Assembly: GCF_003862435.1 (NCBI RefSeq) | Contig: NZ_RHGY01000001.1 | Coordinates: 431,748-495,747, forward strand | DNA length: 64,000 nucleotides | DNA from: Weissella viridescens | Lineage (GTDB): Bacteria; Bacillota; Bacilli; Lactobacillales; Lactobacillaceae | Reading direction: 5' to 3' | Part shown: in pieces, positions 43,376-54,124 of the stretch | How positions within the stretch are numbered: position 1 is the stretch's first letter | How the letters are laid out: each line of letters starts with the position of its first letter | Program-made: the position numbers and the translations under genes | The notes under the pieces: generated by a model | Told to the model about the DNA's origin: nothing | What the model saw: only the letters and a program-made list of their open reading frames with translations | Database searches by the model: none

Positions 43376-44560
43376 ATGCGTGCGGTTGGATTGATAACTG
43401 AATATAATCCATTTCATAATGGTCACCACTTTCATGTTCAAGAGGCGAAACGATTAACTGGTGCCGACGTTGTCGTCGCGGTTATGAGTGGTAACTTTGT
43501 CCAACGTGGGATGCCGGCTGTTATGGACAAGTGGCAACGCACACAGTTAGCACTTGAAGGTGGTTTGAACTTAGTCGTTGAATTGCCAATTGCTTTCGCC
43601 GTTCAACCGGCACATTTATTTGCACGGGGAGCGGTGGCGTTGCTGGCCGATTTACAAGTTGAGACCATTGTGTTTGGCGCGGAACATGCTGAGTTGGACT
43701 TTATAGGTCTAGCGCAGACGGCACATGCAACCTTAGCGCATTCGGAACATTTTAAACAAGATTATACGAAAACGTATGCGACTCAGTTTAATGATGTCAT
43801 TCAAGCTTTGATTGGATATCGGATTGAGAGTCCTAACGATTTATTGGGCTTTGCATACGCGAATGCAGTCATTGAACTTGGATTACAGCAAAAAATAACC
43901 CTTCAGCCAATTCAACGTAAACAGGCGCAGTATCACGATCGTAAGCTTGACCAGCACGCGGCGATTGCGAGTGCGACTGCCTTACGCTTGGCAAGTGGTC
44001 ATGGGATTGACGAACTACAACAGTATATGTCGGCAGCAGGGGCGGCGCTTCTGGCGCAAGGCGAGCAGACTGAGCCGGTTGATGGGGCATGGTTAACCAG
44101 TCTACTTTATAAGGTGAGAACGACACCGGTTGTTGACTTAGAACAAATTTATCAACTGAATGATGGGTTAGCCTATCGCTTAAAAACGTTAATTGAAAAA
44201 AATCAGTATCAAACGGTCTCAGAGCTTTTGGATGATTTTAAATCAAAACGTTATACGCGAGCCCGACTTAGTCGGAGCCTCCTCTACGTCTTGTTGAATA
44301 TGACACAGGGCGAGGTAACAACGGCACTGCATCAACCTTATTCAAGAATTTTAGGCCAAGATCAGATTGGCCGAAAATATTTAAAGCATATTCGTGATCT
44401 GACGCAATATCCAGTGATTAACCGTGTTAGTCACCAGGATGTGACATCAATCATGGCGCTTGATTATCGGGCGGGGATGATTTATCAGCTGTTTACACGG
44501 CCTGAATTTGATCAACGACCTCAAGATACCGGGCGTATACCAATATATTTTGAGAGGTGA
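43376..44560 (+). CDS. tmcAL: tRNA(Met) cytidine acetate ligase TmcAL (YlbM)
   Basis: TmcAL uses acetate and ATP to make N4-acetylcytidine at the wobble base of elongator tRNA-Met, preventing misreading of AUA. The 394-residue protein has GLITEYNPFHNGHHFHVQ with the H-x-G-H motif of nucleotidyltransferases, VVVAVMSGNFVQRGMPAVMDKW, IVFGAEHA, and a C-terminal basic region for tRNA (KSKRYTRARLSRSLLYVLLNM). A tRNA-Met(CAT) gene, a possible substrate, is in this window. It overlaps no neighbour by more than a few bases and continues the operon. Confidence 0.93.
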   Translation: MRAVGLITEYNPFHNGHHFHVQEAKRLTGADVVVAVMSGNFVQRGMPAVMDKWQRTQLALEGGLNLVVELPIAFAVQPAHLFARGAVALLADLQVETIVFGAEHAELDFIGLAQTAHATLAHSEHFKQDYTKTYATQFNDVIQALIGYRIESPNDLLGFAYANAVIELGLQQKITLQPIQRKQAQYHDRKLDQHAAIASATALRLASGHGIDELQQYMSAAGAALLAQGEQTEPVDGAWLTSLLYKVRTTPVVDLEQIYQLNDGLAYRLKTLIEKNQYQTVSELLDDFKSKRYTRARLSRSLLYVLLNMTQGEVTTALHQPYSRILGQDQIGRKYLKHIRDLTQYPVINRVSHQDVTSIMALDYRAGMIYQLFTRPEFDQRPQDTGRIPIYFER

Positions 44561-44565
44561 AAGTA

Positions 44566-45111
44566 ATGAAATGGCATTTTGCTGAATTACAAAACTACAA
44601 AAATGAACCTTTAATGGTCGATGAAACATTAGATTTAAAATCACCAATGATGGAGAAGTTTTCGGATGTCATCTTAGATATCGAACCCATTCATGTCACT
44701 GGGTATATTCAAGCAGATCGTGATGATATTTTGGTTCATTTACATTTAGCGACAACGATTGTAACCCCTTCAAGTCGTTCATTAACACCAGTATCATTGC
44801 CTCTAGAAACGGATATGGATGAAATCTATATTCAAGAGGTAAGTCATGCTGATCGGTATGAGGATGATGAGACCATTATTTTAGTTGACCGTGATTTAAT
44901 TGATTTTGATGAAGCGGTGATGGAGTCGATTGTGGTCTCAATCCCTATGCAAGTGCTTTCTGAATCAGAAAAAGCAACTGATGAAATGCCATCTGGAAAA
45001 GATTGGGAAGTGATTTCTGAAGATGCTTATGCTGCAAGAAAAGCCGAAGATCCTGAAGCAAAGCATACGCCAATGGCTGGTTTAGCTGATTTATTGAATG
45101 ATGATGAATAA
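44566..45111 (+). CDS. yceD: YceD family protein (DUF177)
   Basis: The 181-residue acidic protein matches the DUF177 (YceD/YlbN) family: the start LKSPMMEKFSDVILDIEPIH, VTGYIQADRDDILVHLHL, and DEIYIQE. Bacterial YceD is tied to 23S rRNA accumulation. GAGGTG at 44554-44559 selects the ATG at 44566. In most Firmicutes it is followed by rpmF (ribosomal protein L32), but no rpmF frame is present here; mutS follows after 77 bp. Confidence 0.9.
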   Translation: MKWHFAELQNYKNEPLMVDETLDLKSPMMEKFSDVILDIEPIHVTGYIQADRDDILVHLHLATTIVTPSSRSLTPVSLPLETDMDEIYIQEVSHADRYEDDETIILVDRDLIDFDEAVMESIVVSIPMQVLSESEKATDEMPSGKDWEVISEDAYAARKAEDPEAKHTPMAGLADLLNDDE

Positions 45112-45188
45112 CGAGTTGACGCTTATTGGTATCTAAAAACCGGTGAGCGTTTTTCAATACCACATGCTTGGATAGAAAGTGGGGAACT

Positions 45189-47828
45189 ATGGCGAAGAAG
45201 ACAACGACAACGCCGATGATGGCACAATACAATGAGATTAAGGCGCAATATCCAGATGCGTTTTTATTCTATCGGTTGGGTGATTTTTATGAATTATTCA
45301 ACGAAGATGCCATCAAAGGGTCACAAATTTTAGAATTAACCCTAACACAGCGGAATAAAAATGCTGAAAATCCCATCCCAATGGCGGGCGTCCCACATCA
45401 TGCGGCGCAAAACTATATTGATATTTTGGTCGACCAAGGCTATAAAGTCGCCGTTGTTGAGCAAATGGAGAATCCCGCTGATGCTGAAGGTATGGTTAAA
45501 CGTGAGGTGGTGCAATTAGTAACGCCTGGAACACGAATGAAAGATTCAGCTGATGCCGCTAAGGAAAATAACTACTTAGTCGGTTTGATGATGGCGGATG
45601 ATCAACAAGACTTTGGGTTAGCCTATGCCGACCTTTCAACTGGGGAGTTAAAAGTCACACGCGTGCAAACGGTAAGTGCCGTCTTGAATGAATTGAGTCG
45701 GTTAGAGACGAAGGAAATCGTGACAACTGGTGATTTACCGGATGATTTGAATGCGACATTAACCAATTTGGGTATTTTGAAGTCAAAACAGAGTGAAGTA
45801 TTGAATAATGCTGAAGTGTCGTATTTGAATCAGGATTTAACGGACGAACTCGAAAGTAATACGACGAATCTTTTGCTTAGCTACCTTTTTAGCACGCAAA
45901 AGCGATCGCTAGATCACTTGCAGGTTGCCCAACCTTATGAAGTTGCACAATTCTTAAAGCTTGATCGAAACTCACGCGCAAATCTGGAAATTACAACCAA
46001 TTTACGGACGAAAAAACGTTCGGGAACATTGCTGTGGCTGTTAGATAACACCAAAACCGCGATGGGGGGCCGCATGCTAAAGCAATGGCTAGAGCAACCA
46101 TTGTTGGATCGAACAACGTTGGAACAACGCTACGATAAGGTCGGCTTGTTGATTGATGAGTACTTTACCCGGGCAGCTTTGCAAGAAAAGTTACAACAAG
46201 TGTACGACTTAGAACGGCTTGCCGGTCGAATTGCATACGGAACCGCAAACGGTCGCGATTTGTTACAACTCCGCAACTCACTGCGTGCGATGCCAGAAAT
46301 TATTGGGTTATTGGAAGATCTTGATCAAACAATCTTTGGTGACTTTATTAAGCAATTAGATCCGGTTTCAGATTTGGAGACATTGATTACAGAGGCCATT
46401 GATGATGATGCACCAATTTCAGTGACAGATGGTGGTGTGATTAAGAGTGGCTTTAACCAACAACTTGATAGTTACCGGGAAGTGACAACGAATGGAAAGC
46501 AATGGCTTGCTGATTTAGAAGCCACTGAGCGTGAAGCGACTGGGATTAATTCATTAAAAATCGGGTACAATAAAGTCTTTGGCTACTACATTGAAGTCAC
46601 CAAAGCGAACATTGATAAATTGGATCCAGAGCGTTATACACGTAAGCAAACACTCGTCAATGCGGAACGCTTTATCACACCTGAATTGAAAGAACATGAA
46701 CAAGAAATTTTGGAAGCACAGACTGAATCAAGTGATTTGGAATATCGTTTGTTCGTTGAAGTACGTGATACGATTAAGACCAATATTGCGCGCATTCAAC
46801 AACTTGCCAATGCGATTTCGACGTTGGATGTTCTGCTTTCATTGGCGACGGTCGCAGAAGACTATCATTTTGTTCGTCCAGAACTAACAGATGAAGAGAC
46901 CATTGATATTAAAGATGGCCGACACCCAGTTGTTGAAAAAGTACTGGGACATCAAAGCTATGTTGCAAATGATGTCAAGATGACACCAGATGATTTGATT
47001 TTACTGATTACGGGACCAAATATGTCTGGTAAATCAACCTATATGCGTCAACTCGCCTTAACGGTTGTGATGGCACAAATCGGGTCATTTGTCCCAGCTA
47101 CTTCAGCAAAGTTGCCAATTTTCGATCAGATTTTCACCCGAATTGGTGCAGCTGACGATTTGATTTCTGGAAACTCAACGTTCATGGTTGAAATGGCGGA
47201 AGCGAACACAGCCTTACAAAATGCGACAAGCCACTCATTGATTCTATTTGATGAGCTCGGCCGTGGAACGGCAACTTATGATGGTATGGCATTAGCACAA
47301 GCAATTATTGAGTATGTGCATGCCCATACACATGCGAAAACGCTCTTCTCAACTCACTATCATGAGTTGACTGAATTAGCGGATAGCTTACCACATCTAC
47401 GCAATATTCATGTTGGGGCGACGGAAGAAAATGGCGAACTTGTATTTTCGCATAAGATTTTAGATGGTCCTGCTGACCAGAGTTACGGAATTAATGTTGC
47501 TAAGCTGGCCGGTCTACCGGACTCACTTATTAGTCGGGCGACGGATATTCTACATGGGCTAGAAGCACAAGGGGCGACCTTGAATGAAACCGAACAGGAC
47601 GCAGATAGCTTGGCTGAACCAGTTGCTGTTTATCAAGCAGAAACCGTCACAACACCAACGCCTGAACCTGTTGAAACACCTGAAAGTCAATTAGATTTGT
47701 TCCAATTGGAAGCAGATGAACAAAGCCAAGCTGTTGCGCAAGAGGTTCAAAATTTGAACTTAGCAACATTAACGCCACTAGAAGCCATGATGAAAATTAA
47801 CCAATGGCAAAACCAGTTACGCGAATAA
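45189..47828 (+). CDS. mutS: DNA mismatch repair ATPase MutS
   Basis: MutS recognises mismatches and starts repair. The 879-residue protein has the mismatch-binding block [15 protein letters not shown] (Phe-x-Glu), the clamp and lever domains, Walker [14 protein letters not shown], Walker [17 protein letters not shown] and [11 protein letters not shown]. Near the C-terminus QLDLF is a perfect beta-clamp binding motif. GTGGGGAA precedes the ATG at 45189. It is followed by mutL 18 bp later. Confidence 0.97.
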   Translation: MAKKTTTTPMMAQYNEIKAQYPDAFLFYRLGDFYELFNEDAIKGSQILELTLTQRNKNAENPIPMAGVPHHAAQNYIDILVDQGYKVAVVEQMENPADAEGMVKREVVQLVTPGTRMKDSADAAKENNYLVGLMMADDQQDFGLAYADLSTGELKVTRVQTVSAVLNELSRLETKEIVTTGDLPDDLNATLTNLGILKSKQSEVLNNAEVSYLNQDLTDELESNTTNLLLSYLFSTQKRSLDHLQVAQPYEVAQFLKLDRNSRANLEITTNLRTKKRSGTLLWLLDNTKTAMGGRMLKQWLEQPLLDRTTLEQRYDKVGLLIDEYFTRAALQEKLQQVYDLERLAGRIAYGTANGRDLLQLRNSLRAMPEIIGLLEDLDQTIFGDFIKQLDPVSDLETLITEAIDDDAPISVTDGGVIKSGFNQQLDSYREVTTNGKQWLADLEATEREATGINSLKIGYNKVFGYYIEVTKANIDKLDPERYTRKQTLVNAERFITPELKEHEQEILEAQTESSDLEYRLFVEVRDTIKTNIARIQQLANAISTLDVLLSLATVAEDYHFVRPELTDEETIDIKDGRHPVVEKVLGHQSYVANDVKMTPDDLILLITGPNMSGKSTYMRQLALTVVMAQIGSFVPATSAKLPIFDQIFTRIGAADDLISGNSTFMVEMAEANTALQNATSHSLILFDELGRGTATYDGMALAQAIIEYVHAHTHAKTLFSTHYHELTELADSLPHLRNIHVGATEENGELVFSHKILDGPADQSYGINVAKLAGLPDSLISRATDILHGLEAQGATLNETEQDADSLAEPVAVYQAETVTTPTPEPVETPESQLDLFQLEADEQSQAVAQEVQNLNLATLTPLEAMMKINQWQNQLRE

Positions 47829-47846
47829 AAGTGAAAGGAGGTCAGG

Positions 47847-49862
47847 ATGAACCAAATTCAAGTACTATCAGAAAATTTGTCGAACCAAATTGCGGCCGGT
47901 GAAGTGATTGAACGCCCGGCCTCAGTTGTTAAGGAACTGGCTGAAAATGCGATTGATGCGCAAGCGCAGCATATCGATATTTTAATTGAAGACGCAGGCA
48001 TTAAATCAATGCGTGTGATTGATGATGGGGTTGGTATTCCTGAGGCAGACGTTTTGAAAGCCTTTGAACGCCATGCCACCTCTAAAATCACATCGCGGCA
48101 TGATTTGTTTCGCATTAACTCCTTAGGGTTTCGTGGTGAAGCGCTACCTTCTATCGCATCAGTGAGTGACGTTATTCTGAAAACTGCCACCGCTGACCAA
48201 GAGGCTGGGAAGCTGGTGCACATCCGCGGAGGTGAAGTTCAAGAAGAAACAGGTACCACCGCGCGAAAGGGAACTGACATCACAGTGAACGATGTGTTTT
48301 ATAATACACCAGCGCGATTAAAGTATTTAAAGTCACAATCGACAGAGCTTTCTAAGATTGTGGATGTTGTGAATCGCCTAGCGTTGAGTCATCCAGATAT
48401 TAGCTTCCACCTGGTACACCAAAAGAAAGAACTTTTACGAACTTCCGGAAACGGGGAATTACAGCAAGTTGTGGCCGCCGTTTATGGTATTCAACAAGCC
48501 CGTAAAATGATTGCCTTCAGCGCTGAGGATGATGACTTTAAAATTAATGGGTTAACGTCCTTACCAGAGTTAACCCGAGCCAATCGCTCGTATATCTCGC
48601 TGATTATCAATGGACGTTATATCAAGAATTATCAATTATCCAACGCGGTTGTTAAAGGTTATGGCTCAAAATTGATGGTGGGTCGTTTCCCAATTAGCGT
48701 GTTGGAGATTGAAATGGATCCATTACTCATTGACGTAAACGTGCATCCGCAAAAGCACGAAGTGCGTTTATCTAAAGAAACGGAATTAGTGGCATTAATT
48801 GAAAAAACAATTTATGACCGGATTGCGCAAGAAAATCTCATCCCCAATGCTTACCAAAATTATTTAGGTGAAGCTAAATCAACGGATGATACTGAATTCG
48901 TTAATCAATTGAATGAAACTTCAGCACCGTTTCGTAGTGAACGGGTTGCACCTGTCGATGTGGCTGAGACGCCAACGCCAACATCAGCCCCTGAACCTGT
49001 GCCAACGTCAACGGTGGAGCCAGAACCCTTGCACATACCTGAGGCAACCATTGAACCAATTACAGTCACTACGCAAGCTGATTTAACGCAAACTGAGGTG
49101 CAGTCATTTGCGGCACGCTACGCACACCCAGCTTCAGCCTTTGATGAAGTCGCGGTCGATACAGCTGTATCAGGTCCAGTTTATGCTGGTCAACAAGAGG
49201 AGTTGGATTTCCAAACCAGTGACCAAACTGACCGGACCGGCTTGCCTGAGTTGAATTATTTCGGTCAAATGCACGGGACATTTCTGTTTGCGCAGGGGCC
49301 AGAAGGTTTGTATATGATTGATCAACATGCGGCGCAGGAGCGCATTAAGTATGAGTATTATCGCGACGAAATTGCCAAAGAAGGTCTTGAAAGTCAGCGC
49401 TTGTTGGTGCCAATTGTGCTAGAGTACGCGACCGCCGATGCACTAAAAATTTCGGGACAGCTTGCTGAGCTTGCTGAATTAGGCATTCACTTGGAGCCGT
49501 TTGGGACGAATACCTTCATCATGCACGATCATCCCGCTTGGTTCCCTGTCGGGCAAGAAGAAGCGACAGTGCGTGAGATGATTGATTGGCTCTTACGAGA
49601 TGGCGCATTAACGCTGGCCCAATTTAGAGAGCGGACAGCCATCATGATGGCTTGTAAACGGTCGATTAAAGCACATTGGACACTGAATGACTATGAAGCC
49701 CAAGGTCTATTGGATCAATTACGTGAAACCAAAAATCCATACAATTGTCCACACGGACGTCCGGTCATGGTGACCTTTACTATGAGCGATATGGAAAAAA
49801 TGTTTAAGCGGATTCAAGATTCCCATGAATCATGGGTTGAATACGACGAGCATCCATTCTAA
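47847..49862 (+). CDS. mutL: DNA mismatch repair protein MutL (endonuclease type)
   Basis: MutL links MutS to strand removal. The 671-residue protein has the GHKL ATPase motifs ELAENAIDAQA, DDGVGIP, FRGEALPSI and GTDITVNDVFYNTPARLKY. The middle linker (about residues 345-450) is Pro/Thr/Glu-rich. The C-terminal domain has the endonuclease motif DQHAAQERIKYE and the zinc-site block CPHGRP, so this MutL nicks DNA itself, as expected without MutH. AAAGGAGG precedes the ATG. It forms an operon with mutS. Confidence 0.97.
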   Translation: MNQIQVLSENLSNQIAAGEVIERPASVVKELAENAIDAQAQHIDILIEDAGIKSMRVIDDGVGIPEADVLKAFERHATSKITSRHDLFRINSLGFRGEALPSIASVSDVILKTATADQEAGKLVHIRGGEVQEETGTTARKGTDITVNDVFYNTPARLKYLKSQSTELSKIVDVVNRLALSHPDISFHLVHQKKELLRTSGNGELQQVVAAVYGIQQARKMIAFSAEDDDFKINGLTSLPELTRANRSYISLIINGRYIKNYQLSNAVVKGYGSKLMVGRFPISVLEIEMDPLLIDVNVHPQKHEVRLSKETELVALIEKTIYDRIAQENLIPNAYQNYLGEAKSTDDTEFVNQLNETSAPFRSERVAPVDVAETPTPTSAPEPVPTSTVEPEPLHIPEATIEPITVTTQADLTQTEVQSFAARYAHPASAFDEVAVDTAVSGPVYAGQQEELDFQTSDQTDRTGLPELNYFGQMHGTFLFAQGPEGLYMIDQHAAQERIKYEYYRDEIAKEGLESQRLLVPIVLEYATADALKISGQLAELAELGIHLEPFGTNTFIMHDHPAWFPVGQEEATVREMIDWLLRDGALTLAQFRERTAIMMACKRSIKAHWTLNDYEAQGLLDQLRETKNPYNCPHGRPVMVTFTMSDMEKMFKRIQDSHESWVEYDEHPF

Positions 49863-49881
49863 GGAAAGCAGGGAGAGCTAA

Positions 49882-50337
49882 ATGCTAAAAGCACGCGTTA
49901 TGTTCGCGACGATTACGGGGAATAATGAGGCCGTGGCTAACATCATTGTCAAAGCGTTCGAAGATGCTGCCGTTGATGTTACTCGCGAACAGATTGAATT
50001 AGTCGATCCACATTCGATTACGAAAGCAAATACGGATATCCTTGTCTTAGTACCGTACACGTTTGATTTAGGGTCGATTCCAGATGAGGCACTTGATTTT
50101 TATGATGATTTAGCCGAAGTGCAACTACCAGAAATCGTCTATGGGGTGGCCGGATCTGGTGATGATTATTACGGCAAAGATTACTGTACTGCAGTTGATA
50201 CATTTGAAAACCGTCTCGCACAAACAGGTGCCAAGCAGGGTGCGCCGGGGGTCAAAGTCAACTTGTATCCCGATCAAGCAGATGCGGAGCGGTTGCAAGC
50301 TTTTGTGGCAACCCTTTTAGGGAACTTTGAAAATTAA
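49882..50337 (+). CDS. Flavodoxin
   Basis: The 151-residue protein has a flavodoxin fold: the FMN-phosphate loop ATITGNNEAVA near the N-terminus, LVPYTFDLGSIPD, and YGVAGSGDDYYGKDYCTAVD around the isoalloxazine ring. Flavodoxins carry single electrons between enzymes. The partner is not evident. GGGAGAG precedes the ATG. It follows mutL by 19 bp and may be co-transcribed with it. Confidence 0.88.
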   Translation: MLKARVMFATITGNNEAVANIIVKAFEDAAVDVTREQIELVDPHSITKANTDILVLVPYTFDLGSIPDEALDFYDDLAEVQLPEIVYGVAGSGDDYYGKDYCTAVDTFENRLAQTGAKQGAPGVKVNLYPDQADAERLQAFVATLLGNFEN

Positions 50338-50383
50338 GACGATTGGTCCTTTTAATTTAAAAAAATATGCGTATAATGATAAT

Positions 50384-50631
50384 TAAATAGAACGTTGACG
50401 AAGATATGTCGTAGAAATCACAACTTGTAAAGAGAGTCCTAGTAGGTGGAAATGGACCAAGTTGCTTTTGCGGTACTCCTTCCGAGTCAGCTGGTAAACC
50501 AGTTGCGTATTCTCGCGTTAAGAGAACTAGAGTGTTAGGTTGATGTTATCAATCTAACTGAACTCGGGTGGTACCACGTAAAAAGGCGTCCCGTTATGTT
50601 GCAAAATTTGTAGCATAACGGGACTTTTTTT
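50384..50631 (+). promoter_or_regulatory. T-box riboswitch controlling thrS
   Basis: A TATAAT at 50372-50377 precedes a leader with AGAGAGTC and GGTGGAAATGG (stem I elements), the T-box CGGGTGGTACCACG (50565-50578) and a terminator, GTCCCGTTATG pairing with CATAACGGGAC, followed by seven Ts. ACC and ACT triplets are present as possible threonine specifiers, but I cannot fix which is used. This fills the 338-bp gap before thrS. Confidence 0.9.
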
Positions 50632-50675
50632 ATGGCAACATCAGTCAACAAATATAATCTAAGGAGCATGAATAA

Positions 50676-52649
50676 ATGGCAGAAGTAAACTTAACATTTC
50701 CAGATGGTGCAGTGAAAACGTATGCTGCTGGAACAACGCCACTAGAAATTGCAAACGGGATTGCAAAGTCACTGGCTAAGAAGGCCGTGACAGCCAAGTT
50801 AAATGGTAACTATGTTGGTATGAACGATGAAGTTTTGGAAGATGGTGACTTTGAACTTGTTACCAAGGATCAACCCGAAGCTTTGCAAATCCTTCGTCAC
50901 TCAACATCACACCTTTTGGCACAAGCCTTGAAGCGCTTGTACCCAAACATGCACTTTGGTGTGGGACCAGCAATTGACAATGGTTTCTACTACGATACTG
51001 ACAAGCCAGATGGTCAAATTACAGTTGACCAATTCCCTGAAATTGAAAAGGTGATGCACCAAATCGTCAAGGAAAACTTGCCAATCGTTTCACGTGAAAT
51101 TACACGTGATGAAGCTTTGGATTTGTTCAAGGATGACCCATACAAGATTGAATTGATTAATGACTTGCCTGCCGATGAAAAGATTTCAATTGCTGTGCAA
51201 GGTGAGCATATTGAATTGGATAAGGGTGGTCTTGTCCCATCAACAGGTTGGATTAAGTTCTTCAAGTTAACTTCTGTTGCCGGAGCATACTGGCGTGGAA
51301 AGTCTTCAAATCCAATGTTGCAACGTATTTACGGAACGGCTTTTTGGAACCAAGCTGATTTGGACGCTGAATTGAAGCGTCGTGAAGAAGCCAAGGAACG
51401 TGATCACCGTCGTATCGGTGCTGATCAAGATTTGTTCTTTACATCAGCTGAAGTTGGTGCCGGATTGCCAGTTTGGATGCCAAATGGGGCTGCTATTCGT
51501 CGTACTTTGGAACGTTACATTGTTGACCGTGAAGTACAAGACGGATACAAGCATGTCTACACACCAGTTATTTCAAACTTGAATTTGTACAAGCAATCAG
51601 GTCACTGGGATCACTATCGTGAAGACATGTTCCCACCAATGGACATGGGTGATGGCGAATTCCTAGAACTTCGTCCGATGAACTGTCCTTCACACATCAT
51701 GGTTTATAAGCACAAGCCACGTTCATACCGTGACTTGCCATTCCGTGTGGCTGAATTGGGAATGATGCACCGTTATGAAAAGTCTGGTGCCCTAACAGGA
51801 CTTTCACGAGTACGTGAAATGACATTGAATGATGGACACACATTCGTGATGCCTGACCAAATCGAAGATGAATTTAAGAAGATTTTGAAGTTGATGGTTG
51901 ATGTCTATAAGGACTTTGATATCACTGATTACCGTTTCCGTTTGTCATATCGTGACCCAGCTAATACTGAAAAGTACTTTGATGATGATGATATGTGGGA
52001 AAAGGCCCAAAAGATGTTGAAGGGTGCCATGGATGACATGGGCTTGGATTACTTTGAAGCCGAAGGTGAAGCAGCTTTTTACGGTCCTAAGTTGGACGTA
52101 CAAATCAAGACAGCCTTGGGTGGAGAAGAAACACTTTCAACCATCCAACTGGACTTCTTGTTGCCAGAACAATTCGATCTTGCTTACGTTGGGGCTGATG
52201 GTGAACAACACCGTCCAGTGATGATCCATCGTGGTATCATTTCAACGATGGAGCGTTTCACAGCGCATCTAACTGAAATGTACAAGGGTGCGTTCCCAAC
52301 ATGGTTGGCACCACAACAAGTACGTATTATTCCAGTTAACCGTGAAGCTCACGGTGCCTACGCTGAAGAAATCAAGGAAACTTTGGTTAAGCAAGGTATC
52401 CGTGCTGAATACGATGATCGTAACGAAAAGATGGGTTACTTGATTCGTGATGCACAAACTTCAAAGGTGCCATACACGTTAGTTGTTGGAGATGAAGAAG
52501 TGAATAATCACTCTGTCACAGTGCGTCATTTCGGTTCAACTGATACTGAAATTGAATCATTTGATGACTTCCAAGCGCGTCTAATGGCTGATATTGCGAA
52601 CCATTCACGTGGTTACTTAGAAGTCGAAGAAGCACGCGACGAAAAGTAA
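50676..52649 (+). CDS. thrS: Threonyl-tRNA synthetase
   Basis: ThrRS charges tRNA-Thr. The 657-residue protein has the N-terminal TGS domain ([20 protein letters not shown]), the editing domain with [17 protein letters not shown], and class II motifs: [40 protein letters not shown] and a C-terminal motif 3, [15 protein letters not shown]. An anticodon-binding domain ends the protein. AAGGAGC precedes the ATG. Codon bias is strong. It is controlled by the T-box upstream. Confidence 0.97.
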   Translation: MAEVNLTFPDGAVKTYAAGTTPLEIANGIAKSLAKKAVTAKLNGNYVGMNDEVLEDGDFELVTKDQPEALQILRHSTSHLLAQALKRLYPNMHFGVGPAIDNGFYYDTDKPDGQITVDQFPEIEKVMHQIVKENLPIVSREITRDEALDLFKDDPYKIELINDLPADEKISIAVQGEHIELDKGGLVPSTGWIKFFKLTSVAGAYWRGKSSNPMLQRIYGTAFWNQADLDAELKRREEAKERDHRRIGADQDLFFTSAEVGAGLPVWMPNGAAIRRTLERYIVDREVQDGYKHVYTPVISNLNLYKQSGHWDHYREDMFPPMDMGDGEFLELRPMNCPSHIMVYKHKPRSYRDLPFRVAELGMMHRYEKSGALTGLSRVREMTLNDGHTFVMPDQIEDEFKKILKLMVDVYKDFDITDYRFRLSYRDPANTEKYFDDDDMWEKAQKMLKGAMDDMGLDYFEAEGEAAFYGPKLDVQIKTALGGEETLSTIQLDFLLPEQFDLAYVGADGEQHRPVMIHRGIISTMERFTAHLTEMYKGAFPTWLAPQQVRIIPVNREAHGAYAEEIKETLVKQGIRAEYDDRNEKMGYLIRDAQTSKVPYTLVVGDEEVNNHSVTVRHFGSTDTEIESFDDFQARLMADIANHSRGYLEVEEARDEK

Positions 52650-52655
52650 ATAAGC

Positions 52656-52687
52656 AAAAGATTCCCAAATTTTGGGAATCTTTTTTT
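52656..52687 (+). terminator. Intrinsic terminator after thrS
   Basis: AAAAGATTCCCAAA and TTTGGGAATCTTTT form a perfect stem with a short loop and T run. Confidence 0.92.
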
Positions 52688-52692
52688 ATTGC

Positions 52693-52733
52693 TTGCTTGG
52701 TATAGACCATTATGGTATTATTGGTCTATACCA
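52693..52733 (+). promoter_or_regulatory. nagB promoter with paired NagR-like operators
   Basis: TTGCTT (52693-52698) and TATTAT (52716-52721) are 17 bp apart, with TGG before the -10. TGGTATAGACCA (52698-52709) lies in the spacer, and its exact reverse complement TGGTCTATACCA (52722-52733) directly follows the -10. Each resembles the TGGTCTAGACCA site of the GntR-family regulators NagR/DasR, so repression relieved by amino-sugar phosphate is likely. Confidence 0.75.
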
Positions 52734-52758
52734 CAAGGGGATTTCAGGAGGAATTATC

Positions 52759-53502
52759 ATGAAAATTATTCAAGTTGTTGATCAAGATATGGGTGGACAA
52801 GCTGGCTTTGGCGAGTTTCAAACTGCTTTGGAACAAGGGGCGAACACGTTTGGCTTGGCAACAGGGTCAACGCCCGTAACCATCTACGAGAAATTGACAC
52901 ATTCTGCACTCGATTTTAGTCAAAAGACATCAATTAACTTAGATGAGTATGTTGGTCTTTCACCTGAAAATCCACAAAGTTATCATTACTTCATGCAAAA
53001 GCATCTTTTTGATGCAAAGCCTTTCCGCGAAAGTTTTGTCCCAAATGGCTTGGCCGAAGATGGCCAAGCTGAAGTGAAGCGTTATGATGAAATTATTGAT
53101 GAGCATCCAATTGACTTACAATTACTTGGTTTAGGTAAAAATGGTCATATCGGATTTAATGAACCAGGTACACCATTTGATGAGGGGACACATCGCGTCG
53201 CTTTGACGCAATCAACGATTGATGCAAATGCACGTTTCTTTGAAGATGAGGCTGATGTGCCACGCTATGCATACTCAATGGGAATTGCAAGTATCATGAA
53301 GGCCAAGCACATTGTGCTCGTTGCTTATGGTGATGCTAAGGCTGATGCCATTGCCGCAATGATCGAAGGTCCTGTCACAGAAGATGTTCCAGCGTCTGCA
53401 CTTCAAAACCATGCCAATGTGACGGTGATTGTTGATGCTGCAGCTGCAAGCAAGTTAAGTGATCAAGCCCAAATTATTCCTTTTAGCGAAGTTGTTGAAT
53501 AG
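52759..53502 (+). CDS. nagB: Glucosamine-6-phosphate deaminase NagB
   Basis: NagB turns glucosamine-6-phosphate into fructose-6-phosphate and ammonia, feeding amino sugars into glycolysis. The 247-residue protein has [15 protein letters not shown] (phosphate loop), INLDEYVGL with the catalytic Asp, [16 protein letters not shown] with the active-site His and Glu, and a normal length. CAGGAGGAA precedes the ATG at 52759. Paired operators surround the promoter, and a terminator follows, so it is a single-gene regulated unit. nagA is not in the window. Confidence 0.95.
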   Translation: MKIIQVVDQDMGGQAGFGEFQTALEQGANTFGLATGSTPVTIYEKLTHSALDFSQKTSINLDEYVGLSPENPQSYHYFMQKHLFDAKPFRESFVPNGLAEDGQAEVKRYDEIIDEHPIDLQLLGLGKNGHIGFNEPGTPFDEGTHRVALTQSTIDANARFFEDEADVPRYAYSMGIASIMKAKHIVLVAYGDAKADAIAAMIEGPVTEDVPASALQNHANVTVIVDAAAASKLSDQAQIIPFSEVVE

Positions 53503-53524
53503 TCAATGTGAAGCTATAAAAATT

Positions 53525-53559
53525 AAGTGATGTCTAAATTACTAGACGTCACTTTTTTT
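53525..53559 (+). terminator. Intrinsic terminator after nagB
   Basis: AAGTGATGTCTA pairs with TAGACGTCACTT (one wobble) and is followed by Ts. Confidence 0.9.
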
Positions 53560-53623
53560 CTATAAAACAAATATGCTAAACTATAAGGCAGAACGAATAA
53601 ATTAGGAAAAGTGGTTGATAAAC

Positions 53624-54121
53624 ATGGAATTAGAAGGGAACGCACTCATTGAACGACTTAAGCAAGACGAGGTCGTAACCAAGACGTATACTGCAGCGGA
53701 TCAAAGTACGATTAATCTCGATGATCTGTTTGACTTTGTTACGGTGACGCTTGAACAAAATCAACTCGTGAGCGCTGAAATTGTCATTAGTGGTGATGAC
53801 CCCATTCGCTTGCGATTAGAATCAAATCTGATTAATCTACCACTACGCTATGTGAATAACATTAGTAAAATTGTGATCAATGATCCGGCAAAAGAAGTTA
53901 ACTTGTACATAATTGTTGAAAGTCCATACGTTTCACATTCAAAATTGCGTATTGATTATGCCTCAACGGTCGCAGCTTATTTGGATGACTTTGATTCAGT
54001 GGCTGGCAAGATTGCAAGTTACTTTGATGAAAAATTAGCGCTGATTAATGAAAATGGAGCTAAGGCAGCCGCCGAAGATGAAGCAGCTGAGACCACTGAG
54101 CAAAATGATGGAGAAGCTTAA
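53624..54121 (+). CDS. Cytosolic protein of unknown function paired with an ECF S component
   Basis: The 165-residue soluble protein starts at the ATG at 53624 behind TAGGAAAAG. It has alternating strands and helices (FVTVTLEQNQLVSAEIVIS, LYIIVESPYVSHSKLRIDYA) and an Ala/Glu-rich acidic end (AAAEDEAAETTEQNDGEA). No motif, signal peptide or membrane segment is recognised. Its stop lies 3 bp before the start of the ECF S component, so the two are almost certainly co-expressed. Confidence 0.65.
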   Translation: MELEGNALIERLKQDEVVTKTYTAADQSTINLDDLFDFVTVTLEQNQLVSAEIVISGDDPIRLRLESNLINLPLRYVNNISKIVINDPAKEVNLYIIVESPYVSHSKLRIDYASTVAAYLDDFDSVAGKIASYFDEKLALINENGAKAAAEDEAAETTEQNDGEA

Positions 54122-54124
54122 GGT

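Noticed and set aside
45127..45162. Hairpin between yceD and mutS that could be a terminator.
   Set aside because: Stems TGGTAT/ATACCA and AAAAAC/GTTTTT can pair, but the stem is AU-rich, interrupted and not followed by a T run.
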